In this document: positions 7,822 to 14,561 of the stretch, piece after piece
Layout: each line of letters opens with the position of its first letter
Numbering within the stretch: position 1 is the first letter of the stretch
DNA from: an uncultured Nocardioides sp.
Lineage (GTDB): Bacteria > Actinomycetota > Actinomycetes > Propionibacteriales > Nocardioidaceae
Reading direction: 5' to 3'
NCBI RefSeq assembly: GCF_946885725.1
Contig: NZ_CAMPGZ010000101.1
Coordinates: 1 to 14,561, forward strand
Length of the DNA stretch: 14,561 bases
The notes under the pieces: model-generated
What the model was told of the DNA's origin: nothing
Seen by the model: only the letters and a program-made list of their open reading frames with translations
Databases searched by the model: none
Position numbers and translations under genes: made by a program

Positions 7822-7976
7822 GGCATGCCCCCCTGCCGCTGGCCGTCGCGAGCGGCCGCGGGCGGAGTGCCCGGCAAGGCGGAGGAGGGCGTGCGATGCG
7901 GAGCATCGTGCCCCGACGACAACGCCGCCGGGTGCCCGTCCGTGGTCGCGCAGCAGGCCAAGTGGTAGGGGGTCAT
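7818..7976 (-). CDS. Possible small protein between iscS and mnmA (52 residues)
   Basis: This short frame exactly fills the gap between two operon genes. ATG 7976 lies 6 bases after the iscS stop, and the TGA (7820-7818) overlaps the mnmA GTG as GTGA, the same junction used elsewhere in this operon. An AAGGTGG about 11 bases upstream could be its ribosome binding site. The product begins [15 protein letters not shown] and continues as a Pro/Ala/Ser/His-rich tail; it has no membrane segment and matches no family I recognise. About 46 of 51 sense codons after the start end in G or C. Against it: stop-free stretches of this length are common at such GC content, and another frame is open here too. 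The Cys-Cys and nearby His residues could bind metal, which is speculation. Confidence 0.38.
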   Translation of the reverse strand: MTPYHLACCATTDGHPAALSSGHDAPHRTPSSALPGTPPAAARDGQRQGGMP

Positions 7977-7982
7977 GCCGGG

Positions 7983-9218
7983 TCACACCACCTTGCGGGC
8001 GCCGCCGATGCCGGACGCGGCGCCGGCCGCCCGGGCGCGCTCGACAACCGGCCCGATGGCCTCGACGAGCGCGTCGACGTCGGCCTGGGTGGACGTGTGG
8101 CCGAGCGAGAACCGCAGCGAGGAACGCGCCTTCTCGACGTCGTGGCCCATGGCGAGCAGCACGTGGGAGGGCTGGGGCACGCCGGCGGAGCAGGCGGACC
8201 CGGTCGAGCAGGCGATGCCGCGGGCGTCGAGCAGCATCAGCAGCGAGTCTCCCTCGCAGCCCGGGAACGTCAGGTGCGCGTTGCCCGGCAGCCGGTGGTC
8301 GGGCGCGCAGTCGGGGTCGCCGTTGACGCCGGCGTCGGGGACCACCTCGGTCACGCGCCGCACGAGGTCGTTGCGCAGCGCGCAGAGCCGCTCGGCATGC
8401 TCCGGCTGCTGCTTCACGGCCAGCTCGACGGCGACGGCGAAGCCGGCGATGGCCGGGGTGTCGATCGTCCCGGACCGTACGTCGCGCTCCTGGCCGCCTC
8501 CGTGCAGCTGCGGGGTGAGCTCGAGCTCCCGCCGTACGACGAGCGCGCCGACGCCGTACGGGCCGCCGACCTTGTGCGCGGTGAGGGTGAGCAGGTCGAC
8601 GCCGCTCGCCGCGAAGTCGACCGGCACCTGGCCGACTGCCTGGACCGCGTCGGTGTGCACCGGGATGTCGTGGGCGTGCGCGATCTCGACGACGGCGGAG
8701 ATCGGCTGCACGGTGCCGACCTCGTTGTTGGCCCACATCACCGAGACCAACGCGACGGACTCGGGGTCGCGGTCGACCGCCTCTCGCAGAGCGTCGACGT
8801 CGAGGCGGCCGAGCTCGTCGACCGGCAGCAGCTCGACGTCGGCCTTCTCGTGCTCGGCCAGCCAGTGCAGCGGGTCGAGCACGGCGTGGTGCTCGACGGC
8901 CGTGGACAGGATGCGGGTGCGGCGCGGGTCGGCCGCACGACGCGCCCAGAACAGGCCCTTGAGCGCGAGGTTGTCGGACTCGGTGCCGCCGGAGGTGAAC
9001 ACGATCTCGCCCGGCCGCGCACCGATCGCCGCCGCGATCGCCTCACGGGACTCCTCGACGACCCGGCGGGCAGCGCGGCCGGCGGCGTGCAGAGACGAGG
9101 GGTTGCCGATGTGGGTGAGCTGCTCCGTCATCGCGGCAGCGGCCTCGGGACGGATGGGCGTCGAGGCGGCGTGATCGAGGTAGACCAGCTGCGTGGGCGC
9201 CGGGCGGGGCTGGGTCAT
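7983..9218 (-). CDS. iscS: Cysteine desulfurase IscS/NifS family
   Basis: PLP enzyme that converts cysteine to alanine and holds the sulfur as a persulfide for Fe-S clusters and tRNA thiolation. It has 411 residues. The N-terminus YLDHAASTP (13-21) is diagnostic. TSGGTESDN (75-83) holds the PLP phosphate, and VEHHAV (108-113) has the stacking His. NNEVGT (164-169) and Asp190 contact the cofactor. Lys216 in [10 protein letters not shown] forms the Schiff base, and Cys343 in STGSACSAG is the mobile catalytic cysteine. The loop is the long, group I kind expected to hand sulfur to MnmA or scaffold proteins. ATG 9218 overlaps the GNAT stop (ATGA) and has GGAAGG 4 bases upstream. An iscS-mnmA pair is also known from mycobacteria, which supports its role as sulfur donor. 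Confidence 0.95.
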   Translation of the reverse strand: MTQPRPAPTQLVYLDHAASTPIRPEAAAAMTEQLTHIGNPSSLHAAGRAARRVVEESREAIAAAIGARPGEIVFTSGGTESDNLALKGLFWARRAADPRRTRILSTAVEHHAVLDPLHWLAEHEKADVELLPVDELGRLDVDALREAVDRDPESVALVSVMWANNEVGTVQPISAVVEIAHAHDIPVHTDAVQAVGQVPVDFAASGVDLLTLTAHKVGGPYGVGALVVRRELELTPQLHGGGQERDVRSGTIDTPAIAGFAVAVELAVKQQPEHAERLCALRNDLVRRVTEVVPDAGVNGDPDCAPDHRLPGNAHLTFPGCEGDSLLMLLDARGIACSTGSACSAGVPQPSHVLLAMGHDVEKARSSLRFSLGHTSTQADVDALVEAIGPVVERARAAGAASGIGGARKVV

Positions 9219-9778
9219 AGCGCCTTCCAGGGTACGACGCTCTCCCGGTCGACCACGTAGCAGACCGAGGGCAGAGCCGGCCGGCCCGGGATCGGGTGGT
9301 CGTAGTAGGTCAGCAGCCGCATGCCGAGCCGCTCCATGACCGCGCGCGAGCGGGTGTTGCCGACCACCGTGAACGACACGATCTCCTGCCGTCCGAGCTC
9401 CTCGAACGCGAACCGCAGGCACTCGCGCGCCGCCTCCGTCGCCCAGCCGTGGCCCCACGCGCTGCGTCGCAGCCGCCAGCCGACCTCGGTGACCGGCTGC
9501 TCGCGCTCGTCCATCCAGACCGCGTGCCAGGACGGCACCTGCAGCCCGGTGAACCCCTGGAACTCCCCCTCGGCCTCGACGGCCCACAGGCCGTAGCCGC
9601 GCTCCGCGAAGTGCCGCTCGATCTTGTCGACGAAGGCGTCGGACTGCTCGCGCGTCATCGTCGACGGGAAGTGCTCCATCACCTCGGGGTCGGCGTTCAT
9701 CTCGGCGAACGGCGCGCGGTCCTCCTCGCGCCAGCCGCGCAGCACGAGGCGTTCGGTGGAGAGCGTCGGCGGCCTCAC
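9215..9778 (-). CDS. GNAT-family N-acetyltransferase (RimJ/RimL-like)
   Basis: A 187-residue acetyltransferase of the RimJ/RimL branch, which acetylates N-terminal or side-chain amines with acetyl-CoA. The N-terminus PTLSTERLVLRGW is the standard opening of this group. VGWRLRRSAWGHGWATEA (99-116) is the acetyl-CoA pyrophosphate loop (R-x-x-x-G-x-G/A type), and NTRSRAVMERLGM (141-153) is the conserved C-terminal motif. The frame is open further upstream, but the upstream part overlaps the YchJ-like gene in another frame. GTG 9778 forms GTGA with that gene's stop and has GGGGA about 7 bases upstream, so it is the likely start. The substrate cannot be predicted from sequence. Position in the operon suggests co-expression with iscS and mnmA, not a proven shared pathway. 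Confidence 0.9.
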   Translation of the reverse strand: MRPPTLSTERLVLRGWREEDRAPFAEMNADPEVMEHFPSTMTREQSDAFVDKIERHFAERGYGLWAVEAEGEFQGFTGLQVPSWHAVWMDEREQPVTEVGWRLRRSAWGHGWATEAARECLRFAFEELGRQEIVSFTVVGNTRSRAVMERLGMRLLTYYDHPIPGRPALPSVCYVVDRESVVPWKAL

Positions 9779-10149
9779 GACACGTCCCCGTCGACGTACA
9801 CCCACCGTCCGCCGCGCCGCTCGAACCGGCTGACCTCGTGCAGCTCCTGGGCACCGCGCGGGCCTTGGTAGCGGGCGACGAACTCCACGACGCCGGTGTC
9901 GTCGTCCGGTTCGCCGTCCTCGGTGCGCACGATCTCGAGACCGAGCCACGTCGTGCCGTCCGACGAGACGTCGTCGGGACGGGTGCGCGGGTGCCAGGTG
10001 CGGAAGACGTGGTCGGTGTGGCCCAGGACGTAGGCGGAGTAGCGCGACCGCATCAGCGCCTCGGCGGTCGCCGCGGGTTCGCCGTCGTGCAGCGGACCGC
10101 AGCAGGCGACGTACGCCCGGCCCGAGCCGCACGGACACGGCTCACCCAC
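9775..10149 (-). CDS. YchJ-like (UPF0225) SEC-C motif protein
   Basis: A 124-residue cytoplasmic protein of the YchJ family. The N-terminus carries a zinc-binding SEC-C motif, CPCGSGRAYVACCG at 5-18, with Cys5, Cys7, Cys16 and Cys17 as ligands. Next comes the family signature ALMRSRYSAYVLG (31-43) and an NTF2-like alpha/beta domain with TWLGLEI, GVVEFVARY and FERRGGRWVYVDG. SEC-C motifs bind zinc and often mediate contacts with ribosomes, SecB or other partners, but the role of YchJ proteins is not established to my knowledge. GTG 10149 has AGGAG 9 bases upstream and overlaps the nucleotidyltransferase stop by 8 bases. Its own stop overlaps the GNAT start. Confidence 0.88.
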   Translation of the reverse strand: MGEPCPCGSGRAYVACCGPLHDGEPAATAEALMRSRYSAYVLGHTDHVFRTWHPRTRPDDVSSDGTTWLGLEIVRTEDGEPDDDTGVVEFVARYQGPRGAQELHEVSRFERRGGRWVYVDGDVS

Positions 10150-10807
10150 GGTCGAGCCGCTCCTGCCAGGGGTGGTCGGGGTGGTAGCGGCGGACGTGGT
10201 CGCGCAGCCATGCGCGCTGCTCCGTCGACATCAGCGGCCAGGCGTTGCCGAGGTCGACCCGGTCCTTCTCCCGGTTCTGCTTGGCCTTGAACAGCAGGGA
10301 GACCTCGGGGTTCATGTAGCGCACGCCGTCCGCCGCGACCCAGGTGACCTCGTCGAGGTCGGCGACGAGGTCGGCGTGCCGGCGCGACTGCCAGCGGCCG
10401 TCCCGCTTCGGGTTGAGGATGCAGTCGACGCGCCACGGCGCGCGGGCGTTCTCGCGCATCCAGATCTGAGCCAGCGGCGCGATCGGCTCGGGCCGGTCGT
10501 CGTCGATGACGCGGAGGGTGCCGCCGTCGTTGCCCCAGAGGTGGTACGTCGACCCGAGCTGGGCGCGCAACGCCGGGACCGCGTCGGCGAACACCACGAG
10601 GTCGATGTCCTCGTGGAAGCGCCGTACGCCCGTGAACGTCTCGATCGAGTGGCCGCCGACCAGCCACCACGGCTCGGGGAAACCGTCCATCAGCTCGGCG
10701 AGCTGCGGCGGCGTGAGCGGGTCCCAATCGCCGTACACGTCGTAGAAGGCGATGTCCTCCTGGTCGGGCGCCCAGGCCAGCTCAGGACCGTCAGATTGGT
10801 GCGTCAC
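10142..10807 (-). CDS. Nucleotidyltransferase-fold protein (AbiEii/ANT-like)
   Basis: A 221-residue protein with the minimal nucleotidyltransferase fold. WWLVGGHSIETF (47-58) gives the GG-x-S motif, and RFHEDIDLVVF (63-73) gives the paired metal-binding acids Asp67 and Asp69 (Asp-x-Asp). RVDCIL (126-131) gives the third acid, Asp128. LLFKAKQNREKDRVDL (171-186) matches the conserved Lys-rich helix of AbiEii/ANT(2'')-like proteins. All three catalytic acids are present, so it is probably an active NMP-transferase. Its target may be a small molecule such as an aminoglycoside, or RNA; neither is indicated here. GTG 10807 forms GTGA with the upstream stop; no clear ribosome binding site is seen, so translation probably depends on coupling. 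The longer open frame upstream is within the preceding gene and is discounted. Confidence 0.8.
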   Translation of the reverse strand: MTHQSDGPELAWAPDQEDIAFYDVYGDWDPLTPPQLAELMDGFPEPWWLVGGHSIETFTGVRRFHEDIDLVVFADAVPALRAQLGSTYHLWGNDGGTLRVIDDDRPEPIAPLAQIWMRENARAPWRVDCILNPKRDGRWQSRRHADLVADLDEVTWVAADGVRYMNPEVSLLFKAKQNREKDRVDLGNAWPLMSTEQRAWLRDHVRRYHPDHPWQERLDRG

Positions 10808-11778
10808 CGGGACAGTATGGCCACCAGCGCGCGGTGGTCGGTGCCCTCGATAGCGACGGTCTCGGTGTCGACCGCGTGCAGGTGCTCGTTGACGAGCACG
10901 TGGTCGATGGCGACGAGCGGCGGCAGCCGGACGCCGGCGACCTCCATCTCGCCGTCGGCCGGCCAGGTCGGCTGCCAACCCGAGCCCGCCTGGGTCGCCG
11001 CGTCGGTCCAGCCGCGGCCCGCGAGCTCGCGCAGGACGCGGTGGTCGGTGGTGGCGTTGAGGTCGCCGACGATGACCGCGGGGCCGGGACGGTCGTACGC
11101 CGCACGCCGGACCACCCGGTGGTCGTCGGACCAGCCGGACGCGTCACCGACCGGCGGACGCGGGTGAACGGCCATCAGGGTCAGGTCACCGATCGACATG
11201 CTCCATCCGCCGAACGCGGTGTCGAGCGGCTTCACGTCGGTGATCGGCCGCCGGGACACGACCACGGTGCCGGTCGGTCCGTCCTCGGCCGCACCGGCGC
11301 GGTGCGGGAACGCGTCAGCCAGACCGGCTTCGTCCAGGCGGTCCAGCGCGGCGGCGTCGACCTCCTGCATCACCAGAACGCCGATGTCGTGCGCCTGCGC
11401 CGTCTCGAGGACGTCGTCCGCGGAGGCCTGGCCGAGCATCAGGTTGACGGTCATCAGCCGGATGGGATCGCCGCGATCAGCCGCGACCGTGCCGCCGAGG
11501 AACGTGCCGGCGACCAGGACCCCGTGCAGCACGGCTCCGCCGATGGACACGACCGCCAGCGTCACCGCGACCCGCTGCCAGGCCCCCTCCCCCACGGCCC
11601 ACGCGATCACGAGCAGCAGCAGGGCGACGACGTACAGCGGCAGCGCGTACGGCGTGAACGACACCAGCCGCACCCACGTGCCGCCGGGGATCTGGACGAG
11701 CCGCGCGGCGGTGAGCGCGAGCGCAGGAACGAGGAGAACGGTCACGAGCAGCCCGAGCAGCACCCACCGCAACCTCAT
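10804..11778 (-). CDS. Membrane-anchored endonuclease/exonuclease/phosphatase-fold protein
   Basis: A 324-residue protein with three N-terminal membrane helices (about 5-27, 43-63, 69-92) followed by an endonuclease/exonuclease/phosphatase (DNase I-like) domain from about 105 to the end. The catalytic set is complete: Asn112 (MTVNLM), Glu139 (MQEV), His205 (AVHPRP), Asp239 and Asn241 (VGDLNAT), Asp292-His293 (IDHVL) and Asp314-His315 (TDHRALV). With three helices and an inside N-terminus, the domain should face outside. Members act as phosphodiesterases on nucleic acids or phospholipids; the substrate here is unknown. ATG 11778 is the first gene of the - strand operon and has no ribosome binding site, matching a leaderless message. 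Confidence 0.9.
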   Translation of the reverse strand: MRLRWVLLGLLVTVLLVPALALTAARLVQIPGGTWVRLVSFTPYALPLYVVALLLLVIAWAVGEGAWQRVAVTLAVVSIGGAVLHGVLVAGTFLGGTVAADRGDPIRLMTVNLMLGQASADDVLETAQAHDIGVLVMQEVDAAALDRLDEAGLADAFPHRAGAAEDGPTGTVVVSRRPITDVKPLDTAFGGWSMSIGDLTLMAVHPRPPVGDASGWSDDHRVVRRAAYDRPGPAVIVGDLNATTDHRVLRELAGRGWTDAATQAGSGWQPTWPADGEMEVAGVRLPPLVAIDHVLVNEHLHAVDTETVAIEGTDHRALVAILSR

Positions 11779-11785
11779 ATCGAAA

Positions 11786-11791
11786 ACGCTA
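11786..11791 (-). promoter_or_regulatory. -10 element of a likely leaderless promoter for the iscS-mnmA operon
   Basis: On the - strand TAGCGT (TANNNT consensus) is followed by seven bases, TTTCGAT, and then the ATG of the membrane phosphodiesterase gene. That spacing would place the transcription start at or next to the A of the ATG. There is no ribosome binding site, so translation would be leaderless, which is common in actinobacteria. No convincing -35 hexamer was found. Confidence 0.5.
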
Positions 11792-11795
11792 GTGG

Positions 11796-11812
11796 GGCCT
11801 CACGCCGAGACC
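11796..11812 (-). terminator. Possible weak terminator after the LPXTG protein gene
   Basis: In - strand RNA, GGUCUC pairs with GAGGCC across a 5-base loop (GGCGU), using one G-U pair, about 30 bases after the stop at 11841. Only a short T run (TTTT, 11786-11783) follows, some 10 bases later. The hairpin overlaps the upstream part of the next promoter. Termination is therefore uncertain, and read-through into the operon is possible. Confidence 0.28.
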
Positions 11813-11840
11813 GGGGAACGGCGGGGCGAGTGTCGCGCGC

Positions 11841-12557
11841 TCAGGCCGAGGCGGGGTCGCGTCGCCGGCGGGAGACGACGAGGTAGCCGCCGGCGCCGAC
11901 GAGGAACGCACCGACGAGCGGGACCCAGGGCCGCACGTCGTTGCCGGTGAACGGCAGCAACCCTTCGACGCCGGCCACGCCCGCGTCCCCGTCGCCCTCT
12001 CCGTCGGCGGTCGCCTCGACGCCGAGCACCTCGGTGTCCGAGTCCAGGTCGGCGCTGGCGTCGACGCGCAGTGCGAAGTCCACGCGGTCGGTCATGGTGT
12101 CGTTGCCGGCCTCGATTGGTAGCTCGACCCGCACGGTCAGCGGCAGTTCGCTTCCGGCTGGCATGGAGTCGGCGACCAGTGCGCCGTCGTCCGCGAGGTC
12201 CCGCATCTGGCCCTGCCAGAGCAGCGACCCGTCGTGCTCGACCGAGACGCGCAGCCAGGCCGAGAGCTCACCGCCGGCGTCGTCGCAGGTGACGTCGCCG
12301 TCACGGGTCTCCTGGGGCAGGCAGCCGTTCTCGTCGTCGGCGAGATCCTGGACCCGGAGCGTGACGTCGGCGTCGTGGCTCGAGCCGTTGCTGACGAGGA
12401 CCTCCGCCGACCCGCCGTACCCGGGGGCGAGCCGCTCGAGCCGCAGCCCGCCGCCCGGGATGTCGACGTCGATGCCGGCGGTGGCCTGCGCGGCGGGCGC
12501 GGCGAGCAGGATCGCCGCGGGCGCGAGCAGAACGGCAAGTCGACGACGGAGGTGCAC
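11841..12557 (-). CDS. LPXTG cell-wall-anchored protein, TasA/camelysin-like
   Basis: A 238-residue exported surface protein. It has a signal peptide (basic HLRRR, hydrophobic core to about 20, cleavage near AQA at 23-25 or ATA at 25-27). Next is one domain of about 145 residues. The C-terminal sorting signal is LPFTG at 201-205, a membrane helix at about 210-228 and the basic tail SRRRRD; sortase would link it to peptidoglycan. The domain shows features I recognise from actinobacterial TasA/CalY-like proteins: LVSNGSSHDADVTLRV, ENGC...VTC (Cys79 and Cys91, a probable disulfide), GGELS, and LP-x-x-AGN before DRVDFALRV. TasA and camelysin form fibres or are surface metalloproteases in Bacillus; a role here is inference. 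An acidic Gly-rich linker precedes LPFTG. GTG 12557 is chosen because it directly precedes the signal peptide; its ribosome binding site is weak. Confidence 0.85.
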   Translation of the reverse strand: MHLRRRLAVLLAPAAILLAAPAAQATAGIDVDIPGGGLRLERLAPGYGGSAEVLVSNGSSHDADVTLRVQDLADDENGCLPQETRDGDVTCDDAGGELSAWLRVSVEHDGSLLWQGQMRDLADDGALVADSMPAGSELPLTVRVELPIEAGNDTMTDRVDFALRVDASADLDSDTEVLGVEATADGEGDGDAGVAGVEGLLPFTGNDVRPWVPLVGAFLVGAGGYLVVSRRRRDPASA

Positions 12558-12602
12558 GCAGTCAGTCTTCGGGCGGTGCAGCGGGCGGGCATCACCAGAA
12601 TC

Positions 12603-12642
12603 GATGAAAACAGTTGTGCGGGGCGCTTCCCTCGCGCACACT
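12603..12642 (+). promoter_or_regulatory. WhiB7-style promoter for the ABC-F gene
   Basis: TTGTGC (12614-12619) and CACACT (12637-12642, keeping the A2 and T6 of TANNNT) are separated by exactly 17 bases. An A/T-rich patch, GATGAAAA (12603-12610), ends 3 bases before the -35. WhiB7-dependent promoters in actinobacteria are known for an A/T-rich motif just upstream of the -35, and ABC-F resistance genes belong to that regulon. The predicted transcription start is about 12648-12650. The match is by eye. Confidence 0.5.
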
Positions 12643-12698
12643 GGTCCGGCCATGAAGAGCTGACCCCGTCCTCCCTCGCGTCCGCGGCCCCAGTGTGC
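12636..12698. repeat. 9-bp inverted repeat spanning the ABC-F -10 and leader
   Basis: GCACACTGG (12636-12644), which contains the -10 hexamer, is perfectly complementary to CCAGTGTGC (12690-12698). GGCC at 12648-12651 and 12686-12689 can extend it past a 3-base bulge. The three-codon ORF lies in the loop. If transcription starts at about 12649 the left arm is not in the RNA, so this would matter only at DNA level or for a longer transcript. Confidence 0.5.
12652..12663 (+). CDS. Three-codon upstream ORF (leader peptide MKS)
   Basis: ATG AAG AGC TGA encodes Met-Lys-Ser and starts 2-4 bases after the predicted transcription start, so it would be read as a near-leaderless ORF. It lies 95 bases before the ABC-F start and just upstream of two competing hairpins. 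Short leader ORFs control several resistance ABC-F genes by letting drug-stalled ribosomes change leader folding. Any 3-codon ORF can occur by chance; its placement is the argument for function. Confidence 0.42.
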   Translation: MKS

Positions 12699-12731
12699 CC
12701 AATGTGCCCGGCGAGGGATCGCATCTCTCGC
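12672..12731 (+). promoter_or_regulatory. Candidate attenuator with two mutually exclusive hairpins
   Basis: The segment GCGAGGGA (12711-12718) can pair perfectly with TCCCTCGC upstream (12672-12679, 31-base loop). It can also pair with TCTCTCGC downstream (12724-12731, 5-base loop, one G-U). The two 8-bp helices cannot coexist. The downstream hairpin ends 3 bases before the GGTGG ribosome binding site (12735-12739), and the upstream arm starts 8 bases after the leader ORF stop, within reach of a ribosome at that stop. There is no T run, so control of translation, or a factor-assisted terminator, is more likely than a classic terminator. Function is inferred. Confidence 0.45.
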
Positions 12732-12746
12732 ACCGGTGGTTCGCTC

Positions 12747-14387
<1,641 letters not shown>

Positions 14388-14430
14388 CGATGAGCTGATC
14401 GCGTCGAGCGGCGAACGTTCAGTGCGTCGT

Positions 14431-14436
14431 TAGATT
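14431..14436 (+). promoter_or_regulatory. -10 element for the secreted-protein gene at the window end
   Basis: TAGATT fits TANNNT and is followed by about 57 bases of untranslated leader. No clear -35 is seen at 17 bases, so an alternative sigma factor or an activator is possible. The 112-base gap after the ABC-F stop holds this element and the hairpin below, but no convincing terminator for the ABC-F gene. Confidence 0.4.
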
Positions 14437-14469
14437 CCGGGGGGCAACCGGGCTGACGAATCCGACACT

Positions 14470-14482
14470 GCGGCTTCGCCGC
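14470..14482 (+). other. Small GC hairpin in the leader before the last gene
   Basis: GCGGC and GCCGC pair across a 3-base loop (TTC), 5 bases before the AAAGGGGA ribosome binding site. It could stabilise the 5' end of the message or modulate initiation. Such short GC hairpins are frequent in DNA of this composition. Confidence 0.3.
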
Positions 14483-14499
14483 TCGACAAAGGGGATTTC

Positions 14500-14561
14500 A
14501 TGAACAGCAAGCTCATCAAGGGCAGCCTGGCCGGCGTCGCCGCCCTCGCCCTCGCCGCCGG
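14500..14561 (+). CDS. Start of a secreted protein (3' end outside window)
   Basis: Only 20 codons are visible: ATG, then NSKLIKG followed by an Ala/Leu/Val-rich stretch, the start of a Sec signal peptide. AAAGGGGA (14488-14495) ends 4 bases upstream, an excellent ribosome binding site that fixes the start. Too little is present to name a family. It runs in the same direction as the ABC-F gene but has its own promoter candidate, so it is probably a separate unit. Confidence 0.8.
   Translation, partial: MNSKLIKGSLAGVAALALAA

Noticed and set aside
6724..8736. Long - strand frame suggesting an IscS-MnmA fusion
   Set aside because: The upstream half is a different frame from the true iscS frame; IscS ends at 7983 and MnmA begins at GTG 7821.
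10142..10978. Nucleotidyltransferase with an extended N-terminus (278 codons)
   Set aside because: The extension overlaps the 3' end of the phosphodiesterase gene in another frame; the GTGA junction at 10807 fits the operon pattern.
12702..12746. In-frame ATG 12702 as the ABC-F start, adding 15 residues
   Set aside because: No ribosome binding site precedes it, the extension overlaps the hairpin element, and the family motif begins soon after ATG 12747.
14413..14420. GAACGTTC palindrome as an SOS (LexA) box
   Set aside because: Actinobacterial LexA boxes have a spacer between the GAAC and GTTC halves (GAAC-N4-GTTC); here the halves abut, and 8 bp is a weak palindrome.
14388..14499. Intrinsic terminator for the ABC-F gene
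   Set aside because: Only 4-5 bp imperfect repeats (for example GATTC/GAATC at 14433-14461) and no T run were found.

Overview
The window looks like chromosomal DNA of a high-GC actinobacterium. GC is roughly 70% or more, codon third positions are almost all G or C, GTG starts are frequent, and genes are tiled by 4-bp GTGA/ATGA overlaps. Gene content (a CebEFG-like sugar importer lacking its own ATPase, an iscS-mnmA pair, a TlrC/OleB-type ABC-F protein) fits Nocardioides or a relative. The genus is an inference from style, not from a marker gene.

Region 1 (1-5721, + strand) is a sugar uptake and hydrolysis operon. It holds a lipoprotein substrate-binding protein (5' end outside the window), two membrane permeases, a GH1 beta-glucosidase and a LacI-family regulator. 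Apart from the first junction, every gene overlaps the next by 4 bp. The order resembles the Streptomyces cebEFG-bglC cellobiose cluster, so cellobiose or another beta-glucoside is the best guess for the substrate. The ATPase is missing, as expected if a shared MsiK-type ATPase serves it. The gap between the binding protein and the first permease is rich in stem-loops, and the permease start is probably internal (GTG at 1474).

Region 2 (5718-11778, - strand) is a tightly packed operon read right to left: a membrane endonuclease/exonuclease/phosphatase-fold protein, a nucleotidyltransferase-fold protein, a YchJ-like SEC-C protein, a GNAT acetyltransferase, cysteine desulfurase IscS, a possible 52-residue small protein, tRNA 2-thiouridylase MnmA, and a MetE catalytic-domain protein. 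IscS supplies sulfur that MnmA uses for tRNA wobble-uridine thiolation. Its last gene meets the LacI gene at a shared CTAG, where both stop codons overlap. A leaderless promoter probably starts the operon.

Region 3 (11779-14561) has a - strand gene for an LPXTG-anchored, TasA/camelysin-like surface protein. Divergent from it is a + strand ABC-F gene of the antibiotic-resistance (ribosome protection) type. The 190-bp region between them carries a WhiB7-style promoter, a three-codon upstream ORF placed almost at the predicted transcription start, and two mutually exclusive hairpins ending just before the ABC-F ribosome binding site. This resembles an antibiotic-sensing attenuator and is the most interesting signal in the window. 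The last 62 bases begin a secreted protein cut by the window end.

No tRNA, rRNA, CRISPR array, insertion sequence or prophage was seen. No gene-free stretch exceeds 300 bases.
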